A stretch of 64,000 nt of DNA from Paenibacillus sp. OV219 (GTDB taxonomy: Bacteria > Bacillota > Bacilli > Paenibacillales > Paenibacillaceae). The notes below the pieces were generated by a model. That model was not told where the DNA came from. It did not search any database and saw only the letters and a program-made list of their open reading frames with translations. The translations under genes and the position numbers were made by a program. Positions 34,988-43,475 of this stretch are shown one piece after another (position 1 is the stretch's first letter; each line of letters begins with the position of its first letter). The stretch covers positions 248,001 through 312,000 of the forward strand of contig NZ_FOCJ01000006.1 in NCBI RefSeq assembly GCF_900110075.1, read 5' to 3'.

Positions 34988-35383
34988 ATGTCCAGAGAGC
35001 TATCTGTCGCCCACTGCCCAGGCTGTGGTAACGTATTTCAGAAAAATTTGCGCAATCTGTGTTCGGGCTGTTCAGCAGCGGAGGATGCGGTGCTGAATGC
35101 ACTTGAACAAACACTCAGACGCAGCCGCCACCTGACGAACGAGCAGCTCTCCGAAGCCACCTCGATTGATGTTTCCCGAATTCGTTCGCTGATTCGCCGC
35201 GGAAAGTTGAAGCTGTACGATTATCCGAACTTGGCCGATGCATGTGACCTGTGCGAATCGCCTGTCCGTCAAGGCAAGCTATGTACGAAGTGCATGAGCC
35301 GACTCAAAGGAGATATTGCCAAAGATTTGGAGCAGAAGGGCCAGAAGAAAGAGCATGTGTTCTTATCAAAGTTTAGACGCTAG
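34988..35383 (+). CDS. YvyF-like zinc-ribbon/helix-turn-helix protein
   Basis: 131 residues. Cysteine pairs at the N-terminus (CPGCGN, CSGC) and C-terminus (CDLCESP, CTKCMSR) flank a helix-turn-helix-like core (LTNEQLSEATSIDVSRIRSLIRRGKLKLYDYP). This is the layout of the TIGR03826 YvyF family, whose gene normally lies next to flgM in flagellar operons. No flagellar genes are here, so this may be a relocated copy or paralogue. An inverted repeat TAGTTC-AAT-AGAACTA lies at about 34950. Its stop codon overlaps that of the convergent ankyrin gene. Confidence 0.7.
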   Translation: MSRELSVAHCPGCGNVFQKNLRNLCSGCSAAEDAVLNALEQTLRRSRHLTNEQLSEATSIDVSRIRSLIRRGKLKLYDYPNLADACDLCESPVRQGKLCTKCMSRLKGDIAKDLEQKGQKKEHVFLSKFRR

Positions 35384-35973
35384 AGATGGGCTCCAGCCTG
35401 CTCCAACAATGCCGCGATCTCGTTGAACCGTCTGCGCTTCGCATGCCGGAGAGGGGTAACGCCTTCCTTATCGGGGATATTCACATCCGCGCCATGCTCG
35501 ATAAGCAGCTTCGCGACTTCGATATGATTCTGGCTGTTATTCCCGAGGACGATGACTTCCATGAGCGCCATCCAGCCGAGATTGTTAATATGATTGACGT
35601 TAATATCGCTATTGGTCAGCAGTTCGCGTACGACATCGACATAGCCGTGCTCCGAGGCTGGGATGAGCGCAACGCCGCCGTAACGATTCCTAATCCGCGT
35701 GTTCGCACCAGCAGCGAGCAGAAGCTTGACGATTTCTAAGTGACCTTGAGCGCCAGCATACAAGAATGGGTTATCCAGAATATGATCCTGTTTGTGAATG
35801 TCAGCGCCAGCATCGATCAATATTTTGGCGATAGTCGGATTGTTCGCGTGGGTAGCCGCAAGCAGCGGTGTACGACCGCGCTCATCCGTAGCGTTAATAT
35901 CAGCACGAGTATCAATTAATGCTTGAACGGCATCAGCATCGCGGCGAGCAACCGCTTGGAATAGATTGTTCAT
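35380..35973 (-). CDS. Ankyrin-repeat protein
   Basis: 197 residues made almost entirely of five to six ankyrin repeats, for example DERGRTPLLAATHANNPTIA, GHLEIVKLLLAAGANTRIRN and IEVAKLLIEHGADVNIPDKE. There is no signal peptide or enzyme domain. Such proteins mediate protein contacts; the partner is unknown. AAGGAGG lies upstream of the start. The final TAG shares the bases CTAG with the stop of the convergent upstream gene, leaving no room for a separate terminator. Confidence 0.9.
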   Translation of the reverse strand: MNNLFQAVARRDADAVQALIDTRADINATDERGRTPLLAATHANNPTIAKILIDAGADIHKQDHILDNPFLYAGAQGHLEIVKLLLAAGANTRIRNRYGGVALIPASEHGYVDVVRELLTNSDINVNHINNLGWMALMEVIVLGNNSQNHIEVAKLLIEHGADVNIPDKEGVTPLRHAKRRRFNEIAALLEQAGAHL

Positions 35974-36134
35974 AATGGATTACAGCCTCCTTGTATGGAT
36001 AAACCTGGATTCCATTATACGATGCTCTCTACAATTGGAACAATAGGCTGCAGAAATAGGCGGAGCCGCAGTTGCGTAACGACCGCAGCATATGGTAATG
36101 TAATCGTAACTAATGAGAAGAAGGTGAAGGTAGG

Positions 36135-36278
36135 ATGAATGCAGAGAAGGTGAACGACCGTGTTAGCCAGCTTCCAATTGCGATGGCTGGCATCGTACAT
36201 GTTTTTGGACCTAACGGGATCAGTCTGTCCAAGAACACGAATACGGTTTCACCACTCATGCGAAGACGCCTACCTTAG
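36135..36278 (+). CDS. Short leader ORF upstream of the ABC-F gene
   Basis: 47-codon ORF (MNAEKVNDRVSQL...MRRRLP) with AAGGTGAAGGTAGG before the ATG. It ends 22 nt before an intrinsic terminator, itself about 70 nt before the ABC-F gene. Antibiotic-resistance ABC-F genes are often controlled by translation of such a leader coupled to attenuation. The peptide resembles nothing I know, and its basic end MRRRLP could be a stall site. Whether it is translated is inference. Confidence 0.5.
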   Translation: MNAEKVNDRVSQLPIAMAGIVHVFGPNGISLSKNTNTVSPLMRRRLP

Positions 36279-36299
36279 ACCTCGATCGGACAATGACCG

Positions 36300-36336
36300 A
36301 AGAGTCGCGGGCAATTTGCCTGCGGCTCTTTTTCTT
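36300..36336 (+). terminator. Candidate transcription attenuator ahead of the ABC-F gene
   Basis: AAGAGTCGCGGGCA (36300-36313) pairs with TGCCTGCGGCTCTT (36317-36330), including two G-T pairs, and is followed by TTTCTTG. GAGCCGCAG at 36063-36071 is perfectly complementary to the 3' half of the hairpin and could act as an antiterminator if it is within the transcript. Confidence 0.75.
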
Positions 36337-36402
36337 GTACGTATAATAAGGGATCGGGCTAAGGGGAGGCGGTGCTTCCGACTTAATTAGGAGGATTCCA
36401 TT

Positions 36403-38334
36403 ATGATCATTGTAAATGGCGGGCATATAAAAAAATATTACGGGGCGAACCTCGTCCTCGAAGACGTGACTTTTGAAGTGCAAGAGAAGGAGCGCATCGG
36501 GCTCGTCGGACGCAATGGAAGCGGCAAGTCAACGCTCATCTCACTGATCGCCAAGCTGTCGAAGCCGGACGAAGGCATGCTCACGCTACGTAAGGAGCTG
36601 CGAATCGGCTATTTGGCACAAATACCAGCCCATTGGGATGACGGTTCGGTATACGACGTGCTGGCGTCAAGCTGTAAAGAGCTGCTTGCGTGCAAGGATC
36701 GCATGACGGAGCTGGAGCAGCAGATGTCTGATCCGAGTTCGGTGGCTGGCGATTCGCAGCGCCTTGAGCGGCTGCTTGCCGATTATGCGAAGCTGCAGGA
36801 GCGGTTCCAGATCGAGGGCGGCTACGAGCTTGATGCGAGGATTGATACGGTGGCTAATGGGCTGCAAATTACGAAGGCGATGTACGAGCGCAGCTATGCG
36901 TCGCTGTCAGGCGGGGAGAAGACGAAGATCGGGCTTGCCGCATTGCTGATTAGCAAGCCGGAGCTGCTGCTGCTCGATGAGCCGACGAATCATCTGGATC
37001 TGCAGAGCGTCGCTTGGCTGGAGTCGTATCTGAACGGCTACGATGGCGCATGTGTAGTCGTCTCGCATGACCGGGCTTTTCTAGATCATGTCGTCAGCAA
37101 AATCATTGAGCTGGAGGATGGCGAAGCGCAGAGCTATCATGCTAATTACAGCGGTTATGTGAAGGAGAAGGAAGAACGGCTGCTGCAGCAGTTCGCCCAA
37201 TATCAAGAGCAGCAGAAGCAGATCAAGAAGATGAAAGAGTCGATTAGGCAGCTGACGGAGTGGGGACGTAATGGCGGCGGCGAGAAGTTCTTCCGCCGGG
37301 CGGCTTCGATGCAGAAGGCGCTGGACCGAATGGAGAAGGTGAAGCGGCCGGTGCTTGATCCGAGGAGCGCAGAGTTCCAGCTGAAGCCGGAGGATCGTTC
37401 GGGTAAGCGAGTTGTAACGATGACGAGCGTGAGCAAGCGTTACGGCTCTAAAGAGCTGCTGAACGAAGCGAATGGCTTGCTGCTGTACGGCGACAAGATT
37501 ATGCTTCTCGGGAGTAATGGCACAGGGAAGTCAACGCTGTTCAAAATGATTACGGGGGAAGAGTCGCCCGATGACGGTACGATTGAAGTAGGCGCGCGGG
37601 TCGAGATCGGCTACTTGGCGCAGCAGGAGTATCCGGCGGACGATAAGAAGAGCATGCTCGTTTATTTCCGTGAGCAAGCAGCAATGGAGGAAGGCGAAGC
37701 GCGGTCGCACTTGGCACGGTATCTTTTCTATGGCGCTGATGTGTTTAAGAGCGTTAGTCAGCTCTCTGGCGGAGAGTGGACGCGGCTTAGGCTTGCGCTT
37801 CTCATTCTGAGGAAACCGAACCTGCTCCTACTCGATGAGCCTACGAACCATATGGACATTGCGGCGAGGGAAGCGCTCGAAGAGGCGCTGGAGGATTTTC
37901 CAGGTACGATTCTTGCCATTTCACATGACCGCTATTTCATTAATAAGCTTGCGAGTCAAATCTGGGAGCTGCGGAGCGGCCGCATTCATGTTTACCAAGG
38001 CAGCTATGACGATTATGCTGCGAAGCGGGATCAGCTGCTTGCAGCAGAGAGCGCTTCAGCGGCCGTTATTAGTACAAAGCCGGCTGCGACATCGCAATCA
38101 GTCACGCCGCAGGCTTGCAACAAGCAGCCAACCAAGTCAGCAGTTTCACCTGCGGACGAGGCGAAGCTGGAAGCTCGCATTGAACAGGCGGAGAAGGAGC
38201 TCTCCTTCCTGGATGCCGAGCTCATGGAGCAGGCGATGCTGCTCCATGCGGAGGAGCTAACGAAACGTTGGGCGCATAGAGAAGAACTGCAGCAGCAGTT
38301 AAACGAGCTGTATGAGAGCTGGGCCAAGCAGTAA
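36403..38334 (+). CDS. ABC-F subfamily ATPase (ribosome-associated, possible antibiotic protection)
   Basis: 643 residues with two ATPase domains and no membrane segment. The first has Walker A GRNGSGKST, signature LSGGEKTKIGL and Walker B LLLLDEPTNH; the second has [20 protein letters not shown] and LLLLDEPTNH. They are joined by a charged linker (about 240-320) with EKFFRRAASMQKAL. A C-terminal coiled coil (about 580-640) follows a Ser/Thr/Ala-rich spacer. ABC-F proteins act on the ribosome; some give resistance to macrolides, lincosamides or pleuromutilins. The leader ORF and attenuator favour drug-inducible expression, but the subfamily cannot be settled by eye. Confidence 0.88.
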   Translation: MIIVNGGHIKKYYGANLVLEDVTFEVQEKERIGLVGRNGSGKSTLISLIAKLSKPDEGMLTLRKELRIGYLAQIPAHWDDGSVYDVLASSCKELLACKDRMTELEQQMSDPSSVAGDSQRLERLLADYAKLQERFQIEGGYELDARIDTVANGLQITKAMYERSYASLSGGEKTKIGLAALLISKPELLLLDEPTNHLDLQSVAWLESYLNGYDGACVVVSHDRAFLDHVVSKIIELEDGEAQSYHANYSGYVKEKEERLLQQFAQYQEQQKQIKKMKESIRQLTEWGRNGGGEKFFRRAASMQKALDRMEKVKRPVLDPRSAEFQLKPEDRSGKRVVTMTSVSKRYGSKELLNEANGLLLYGDKIMLLGSNGTGKSTLFKMITGEESPDDGTIEVGARVEIGYLAQQEYPADDKKSMLVYFREQAAMEEGEARSHLARYLFYGADVFKSVSQLSGGEWTRLRLALLILRKPNLLLLDEPTNHMDIAAREALEEALEDFPGTILAISHDRYFINKLASQIWELRSGRIHVYQGSYDDYAAKRDQLLAAESASAAVISTKPAATSQSVTPQACNKQPTKSAVSPADEAKLEARIEQAEKELSFLDAELMEQAMLLHAEELTKRWAHREELQQQLNELYESWAKQ

Positions 38335-38457
38335 TTTGTCGAATTATGCGAAATTACTGGTAGTATATAGACAACAATGTGATATAGTTAAAGGGGAAAA
38401 TAACTATATTTACCTAACAGGTAACGAGCTCTAATCAGAGGAGTCGATATTGCTGCT

Positions 38458-39711
38458 ATGCTGTCCATTATGGCGCATGAATTTCATGGATTGCTTTACA
38501 TTTTAACAGCATGTATGATGATCCTCATTGTAAAGCCGATTGCGATGGTTACGGTTAAGCAGAGAGGCCTGCTGTTCATCGCGATATTCGTATTTTTAAG
38601 CGTCTGTTACATGCTGATGGAGACGACCGAGCCTTATGTGTTCGCTTTGTATCTGATTCCGATTCTGACTGCGCTTGGCGCGATAGTTGAAGGATGGTTG
38701 GCAGGAGTGGTTGCCTGGGCTGCTTTCCTTGTATGCGGTTATTGGATTGTGGGGACGGAGCCCGTCGCGACTGCTCTAGCTACTTCCGTACTTCTGCTGC
38801 TCGGCATTCTGTTTCATCACAGATGGCTTCGCACGTGTGAGCTCAGACAGTTGATGTACATGGCGCTGCTGCTTATCTCCATCTACGAAGCTGTTTATAT
38901 TGGTATCTACTATGAGCGCGGGCATGAGGTCGAACTCGGTTCGCTTGCTGTTATATTGGCGGGGACGTTCGTGTCGACTGTGCTTGTCTTCTTCGCATAC
39001 TATCAAGTGAGGAATCACGAACGGATGCAGGAAGAGCTGTTCAATGCTGAGAAATACCATATGATCGGCCAACTCGCTGCTTCCATCTCACACGAAATCC
39101 GCAATCCGTTAACAACGACGCGAGGATTTCTGCAGATGATGGGCAAGCCGAATATTAACAACGAGGCGCTGGAGCGCTACCGAGCGCATGCGATTGATGG
39201 CATCGAACATGCGAATTCCATCATTACCGACTATTTGAACTATGCGAAGCCGACGATTGAGGATGCACGTCCGATTGATGTGAAAGCAGAGATTAATGCG
39301 CTTATCCCGTGGATTTCTCCGCTATCTGTTATGTCGAGCATTGAGATAAAGATCATCCATGAGCAAGAAGCGAACTGCTACATTATGGGGGAGCCGAAGA
39401 AGTTTCAGCAGTGTTTGCTCAACCTGCTTAAGAACGCCATTGAGGCGATGCCAGGCGGCGGCGTGCTCACCATTACGACCAGGGTTGACCAATCGAACGT
39501 ATATATCCAGATTGCGGATACAGGCATCGGCATGAATAAGCTGCAGCTGAAGCGGATCGGCATGCCATTTTTCACGACGAAGGAGAAAGGGACTGGGCTC
39601 GGCCTTATGGTCGTCGTCAGTCTGGTGAAGGTGATGGGCGGTCAGATCGTATTCAGCAGCAAAACAGGAAAAGGCACTATTTGCGAAATTCGTTATGTTC
39701 TCTATGGATGA
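38458..39711 (+). CDS. KinB-like sporulation sensor kinase
   Basis: 417 residues. Six hydrophobic helices in the first 185 residues, with almost no extracellular loop, resemble the 5TM-LytS-type sensor of KinB. HisKA follows with His212 (AASISHEIRNPLTTTRGFLQ), then an ATPase domain with NLLKNAIEAMPGG, DTGIGM and GTGLGLMVV. In Bacillus such kinases feed phosphate into Spo0F. No response regulator is adjacent, which fits an orphan sporulation kinase. GAGGAG lies 14 nt before the ATG, longer than ideal. Confidence 0.85.
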   Translation: MLSIMAHEFHGLLYILTACMMILIVKPIAMVTVKQRGLLFIAIFVFLSVCYMLMETTEPYVFALYLIPILTALGAIVEGWLAGVVAWAAFLVCGYWIVGTEPVATALATSVLLLLGILFHHRWLRTCELRQLMYMALLLISIYEAVYIGIYYERGHEVELGSLAVILAGTFVSTVLVFFAYYQVRNHERMQEELFNAEKYHMIGQLAASISHEIRNPLTTTRGFLQMMGKPNINNEALERYRAHAIDGIEHANSIITDYLNYAKPTIEDARPIDVKAEINALIPWISPLSVMSSIEIKIIHEQEANCYIMGEPKKFQQCLLNLLKNAIEAMPGGGVLTITTRVDQSNVYIQIADTGIGMNKLQLKRIGMPFFTTKEKGTGLGLMVVVSLVKVMGGQIVFSSKTGKGTICEIRYVLYG

Positions 39712-39717
39712 CACAAT

Positions 39718-39771
39718 AAAAGCACCGCTTCTCTATCGGCCTGAAATGGCTATTAGGGAAGCGGTGCTTTT
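39718..39771. terminator. Bidirectional terminator
   Basis: AAAAGCACCGCTTC pairs with GAAGCGGTGCTTTT. It serves the kinase gene on the + strand and the LtaS-type gene on the - strand. Confidence 0.88.
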
Positions 39772-39785
39772 GTATGCAGGTAAGG

Positions 39786-41651
39786 CTAAGGCTGATCGAC
39801 CGGCGGCAGCTGGCTCACATAACTGTCCGAGAGCTGGAGCAGCTTGAGTGCGCGCTTGTACTGGTCCTCCGAGGTGCTGAAGTTTGTCTGTACAGTCCCT
39901 TTCAGCGGGTAATGCGTACCGTCCTTATAGGCTGTGCCTGGGATGAATAGCTCATGATCCGTAATAACGGAACCAGATGGCAAGTAATAACGTTCCGGCA
40001 GTATATTCGAAGTCTGATTAAGCAAGTCTTGTCCGAAGTGAATATGATCGGCTAATGAGAAGCCAAGCAGATTCGAGACGGTCGGCATAATATCGGATTG
40101 CGCTCCGAGCTGCGGGAGCACTTGATGCGGCTCCTGGATGCCTGGGCTTGAAATAATAAGCGGGATGTTAATCATATCCGTCACACCATAATCACGACCA
40201 TAAATTTCGTGCATAAGCGACTTATCATCGTTATCAAGCGAGTAGATTGGCAGACCGAGGTGGTCGCCGTAGATGACGAAGACACTGTTATCCCACAGAC
40301 CGCGCTTCTTCAAGTCATCAATAAACAATCCCAATGAATAATCGGCGTAGTTCTGCGCACGAATATAATCACCGACGAAAGTGCCATCATAACGATCAGG
40401 CAGCTCCAGCTTATATTTACCCTTTGGAATCGTGAAAGGGTGATGGGAAGACATTGTTATAAGCTGTGAATAGAACGGCTTGCCCGATTTCTGCATCGAG
40501 TCCAGCTTCTCCGCTGTCTTCTTATACAGCACTTCATCGGAAGGACCGAAGAATACCATATCGTCCGTGCCGAAGAAGGATTGATCGTAATAGTTGTCCC
40601 AGCCTAGCGCGTTGTACAACTCTTTGCGATTCCAGAAGTCAACGACATTCGTATGGAAGGTTGCGGTTTGATAACCGTTCTCCTCGGCTAGACGAGGCAG
40701 GCTCGGAAGCTTACGGTCGCTGTAGATCATCGAAGCGGCTCCGGTTGGCGGCGTGTAAAATGACGTATTAACGACGAATTCAGCGTCGGATGTATTGCCT
40801 TGTCCGACTTGCTGATAGAAGTTCGTGAAGTACAGGTGCTCATGCGCCAATTTGTTCATATTCGGCGTAATTTCTTGACCGTCGATCTTCAGGTCAACCA
40901 AGAAGTTCTGGAATGCCTCCATTTGAACAATAATCAGGTTTTTACCGGATGCACTTTTCCAATACTTCGGCGATTGCGGCTCCGTAATGCTTTTCGCTTG
41001 GTCGATCGCTTGCTGGTTAATATCGGCCATTGGAATTTCCGGCATTTTGGAATCGGCGAAGATCGTGTAGAGCTCATAGTTGAGAATGCCCATATCCTCG
41101 GCCTTTACCAATTCATTCATACTCGCACGATTTGGCAGGATGTTGAACAAGCACAGCGCAAGTGAACATATGAACACAAGTGATACGACAGCTTTGTTCA
41201 GCGGCACTTGGCTGAATTTCTTCCAATTCTGCAGCTTCGACTTGCGAAGGAGCAGGAAGATAAAGACGATGATATCGAGGAAAATAAACAAATAATAAGG
41301 GTCGAGAAGCGAGAAGACGCTGCTCTTGACCGCAGTTACCTGATTCGCTTGCTCAAGTGCATGATACGTTACGATAATGCCGAAATATTTATAATACATG
41401 ATGACGGCGAAAAGTATGGCCGTCACGAATAAGTTGGCCGTTACGTACAGGGCGAGCTTGCGTTTCGTAGCGAACCATTCGATTAAACAGAACAAGAGCC
41501 AGAAGAAAGGAAGCTCTGTAATGAATAACGTCAAGGATGGGCCTCCGTCGAAGATCACGAGGTAGGCTAGCATGCTTTTGACAACGAGAATGAGTGTGAA
41601 AAAAAGAAACGGCCTCATCTGCAGCAGCCGTTTAAGTTGCCTTATCGGCAT
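39786..41651 (-). CDS. LtaS-type sulfatase-fold polyglycerol-phosphate synthase
   Basis: 621 residues. Five membrane helices (about 12-185) anchor an extracellular alkaline-phosphatase-fold domain (about 230-620). Manganese and catalytic residues are seen in VQMEAFQN, GQGNTSDAEF (Thr287, the expected nucleophile), FHTNVVDFWNR and YGDHLGLP. LtaS enzymes build the polyglycerol-phosphate chain of lipoteichoic acid from phosphatidylglycerol; relatives prime the chain (YvgJ) or act in sporulation (YqgS). I cannot tell which paralogue this is. Promoter at 41708-41737. Confidence 0.88.
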   Translation of the reverse strand: MPIRQLKRLLQMRPFLFFTLILVVKSMLAYLVIFDGGPSLTLFITELPFFWLLFCLIEWFATKRKLALYVTANLFVTAILFAVIMYYKYFGIIVTYHALEQANQVTAVKSSVFSLLDPYYLFIFLDIIVFIFLLLRKSKLQNWKKFSQVPLNKAVVSLVFICSLALCLFNILPNRASMNELVKAEDMGILNYELYTIFADSKMPEIPMADINQQAIDQAKSITEPQSPKYWKSASGKNLIIVQMEAFQNFLVDLKIDGQEITPNMNKLAHEHLYFTNFYQQVGQGNTSDAEFVVNTSFYTPPTGAASMIYSDRKLPSLPRLAEENGYQTATFHTNVVDFWNRKELYNALGWDNYYDQSFFGTDDMVFFGPSDEVLYKKTAEKLDSMQKSGKPFYSQLITMSSHHPFTIPKGKYKLELPDRYDGTFVGDYIRAQNYADYSLGLFIDDLKKRGLWDNSVFVIYGDHLGLPIYSLDNDDKSLMHEIYGRDYGVTDMINIPLIISSPGIQEPHQVLPQLGAQSDIMPTVSNLLGFSLADHIHFGQDLLNQTSNILPERYYLPSGSVITDHELFIPGTAYKDGTHYPLKGTVQTNFSTSEDQYKRALKLLQLSDSYVSQLPPVDQP

Positions 41652-41707
41652 GATGAAATCCTCCTACGAATTAATGTGCATCGTTCCATTATAAACTCTC
41701 ATCGTAC

Positions 41708-41737
41708 ATTATGCGCCTGTGCTAGATAGTTTGTCAA
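41708..41737 (-). promoter_or_regulatory. Promoter of the LtaS-type gene
   Basis: Reverse strand TTGACA (complement of 41732-41737), 18 bp, CATAAT (complement of 41708-41713). Confidence 0.65.
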
Positions 41738-41819
41738 AATGGTAAATGCACACAAAGGCCCAGCTTAAGTGTATACTACTTATATTATATGAATTTCCAT
41801 GAAGGGTAACGATTCTACT

Positions 41820-43061
41820 ATGAATAGCATTCGAGCGATGGTCTCATCGCTTCGGTTACAGCTCGGACCAAGAGCCTGGCATAATTTCAGCTATGATGTA
41901 ACCGCTTCCCTATTATTTAGCTTCTTCAACGTGGTCTTTAACCAGTTCTATATCCCGATGGCAATCCAGCAAGGTGCATCGAACATTCAAGTCGGTCTGT
42001 TGTCAGCTGCACCGGCAATCGGGCTGCTATTCTCCCCGATGTGGGCGGGCCTGATCGAACGTTCGCAGTCGCCGAAGCCGTTTATCATCGTGCCGAACTT
42101 TATCGCCAGAGCGCTCATTCTGCTGCCTGCATTCTTCGGCGTGCCGCTTGTCTATGTATGTGCAGCGCTTATGTTTCACATGCTAATGGGAATTCAAGCG
42201 CCGGCCTATGCTTCGCTTGTTGTGCGGATGTACCCGCCAGAGCATCGCGGGAAGCTGATGGGGAATACGAGGGTGGCGATGGGACTGATTATGATTCCGA
42301 CGGCGTTCTTCATTGGCAAGTGGACGGATGTTTCCGGGCCGTCTGGTCCGCTGCTCTTCGCTTCCGTGACAGGTGTCATCTCGATTCTGGTCTTCAATCA
42401 GGTCAAAGCCCGCAAAGTTCCACCGGCGAGTGGAGGGCAGGCGAAGAAAAGTGCATCGTTCCGCGAGCAGCTGCAGCTAATCAAGCAGAATCCGGAGATC
42501 GGCATCTTCTTCCTTGCATGTATGTTCAGCGGCTTCGGCAATCTCGTTGCGAATCCACTGTATCAGATTTTTCAAGTTAACCGACTAGAGCTGACGAATA
42601 CCGAGATCGGCTTCGCGCGGATTGCGTATTTCTCGTGCCTGCTCGTGTCCTATATGATCGTCGGCAGCGTTATTGATAAACTGTCCGCCAAGCATACGGT
42701 CGTGTACGGTTTTGCTGCTTTTGCAACGGTCCCTCTGCTCTACGCCATACTCGGTAATTATCCGGCGGTGCTGATCGGCAGTGGCATGCAAGGAATTGGC
42801 GATGCGATCTGGGACATCGGCTTCCTCTCTTATATGCTGCGCCTTGCACCAGGACGCGAAGTGATCGTGTTCGGGCTGCATCTCATGCTATTCGGCATCC
42901 GCGGCACGATCGGACCGCTGCTCAGCACGACGCTGTCGGAGGTAATCCCGATCGCAGATATACTGTATGCGTCGGCGATCTTTGGCATTGCAGGGGTGTT
43001 GACGTTTGTGTTGTTTAGTCGGGGCTCGTCCGGGCGAAGGCAGCAGGCGGAGCGGGTATAA
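41820..43061 (+). CDS. MFS transporter
   Basis: 413 residues with about twelve membrane helices, e.g. IQVGLLSAAPAIGLLFSPMWAGLIE and GIRGTIGPLLSTTLSEVIPIADILYASAIFGIAGV. The loop after helix 2 (WAGLIERSQSPKPFI) is a degenerate MFS motif. The substrate is unknown; related proteins are annotated only as major facilitator. ATG 41820 is preferred because AAGGG lies 12 nt upstream; ATG 41799 is in frame but has no ribosome site. It is divergent from the LtaS-type gene. Confidence 0.82.
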   Translation: MNSIRAMVSSLRLQLGPRAWHNFSYDVTASLLFSFFNVVFNQFYIPMAIQQGASNIQVGLLSAAPAIGLLFSPMWAGLIERSQSPKPFIIVPNFIARALILLPAFFGVPLVYVCAALMFHMLMGIQAPAYASLVVRMYPPEHRGKLMGNTRVAMGLIMIPTAFFIGKWTDVSGPSGPLLFASVTGVISILVFNQVKARKVPPASGGQAKKSASFREQLQLIKQNPEIGIFFLACMFSGFGNLVANPLYQIFQVNRLELTNTEIGFARIAYFSCLLVSYMIVGSVIDKLSAKHTVVYGFAAFATVPLLYAILGNYPAVLIGSGMQGIGDAIWDIGFLSYMLRLAPGREVIVFGLHLMLFGIRGTIGPLLSTTLSEVIPIADILYASAIFGIAGVLTFVLFSRGSSGRRQQAERV

Positions 43062-43091
43062 GTGAATTAACTTTAATAAGATGAGCAAGGG

Positions 43092-43135
43092 CTTCTATTG
43101 TCACGATGAATTCGTGGTGATAGGAGTTTTTTTGT
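43092..43135 (+). terminator. Terminator of the MFS gene
   Basis: CTTCTAT-CACGA pairs with TCGTG-ATAGGAG around TGAAT, followed by a seven-T run. Confidence 0.85.
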
Positions 43136-43407
43136 TCTGAGCTGTAGAAGTGCCGAGAGTATCTACATTCGCCGAATCTGCCTCATTTACGCTGTTTGTT
43201 TTAAACCTGCGGTGCCTGCTCGATCATTCTAACGAATCGTACAGCCCTTATTTGTCCCAAATTCGCTTGTTTGGAATTTTAACGAACCCCAGCGGTGTAA
43301 TTTCGTGGTTTATGGGCAGAGTGGCGAAGAAAGGTCCGATATATAAGCTTCGAAGGAGCGGGGGCGGCGGGTTAGACAAGTCAGTGCCGCAGGCACGAAA
43401 CAACGAA
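43136..43407. other. Unexplained 272-bp region between convergent genes
   Basis: Between the MFS and yhbH terminators. The open frame across it (about 106 codons from 43150) runs through the yhbH terminator, has no ribosome site and no recognisable family, so I do not call it. No repeat of it was seen elsewhere in the window. Confidence 0.5.
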
Positions 43408-43443
43408 AAGACCTCCGAACCACTAATGTGGAACGGAGGTCTT
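43408..43443 (-). terminator. Terminator of yhbH
   Basis: AAGACCTCCG pairs with CGGAGGTCTT, with inner CCAC/GTGG; T-rich on the reverse strand. Confidence 0.82.
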
Positions 43444-43475
43444 CATACATGGGACGGCGTCCACGTTTGATTCAA

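Noticed and set aside
43150-43470. 106-codon ORF between MFS and yhbH genes
   Set aside because: It runs through the yhbH terminator, lacks a ribosome site and resembles nothing.
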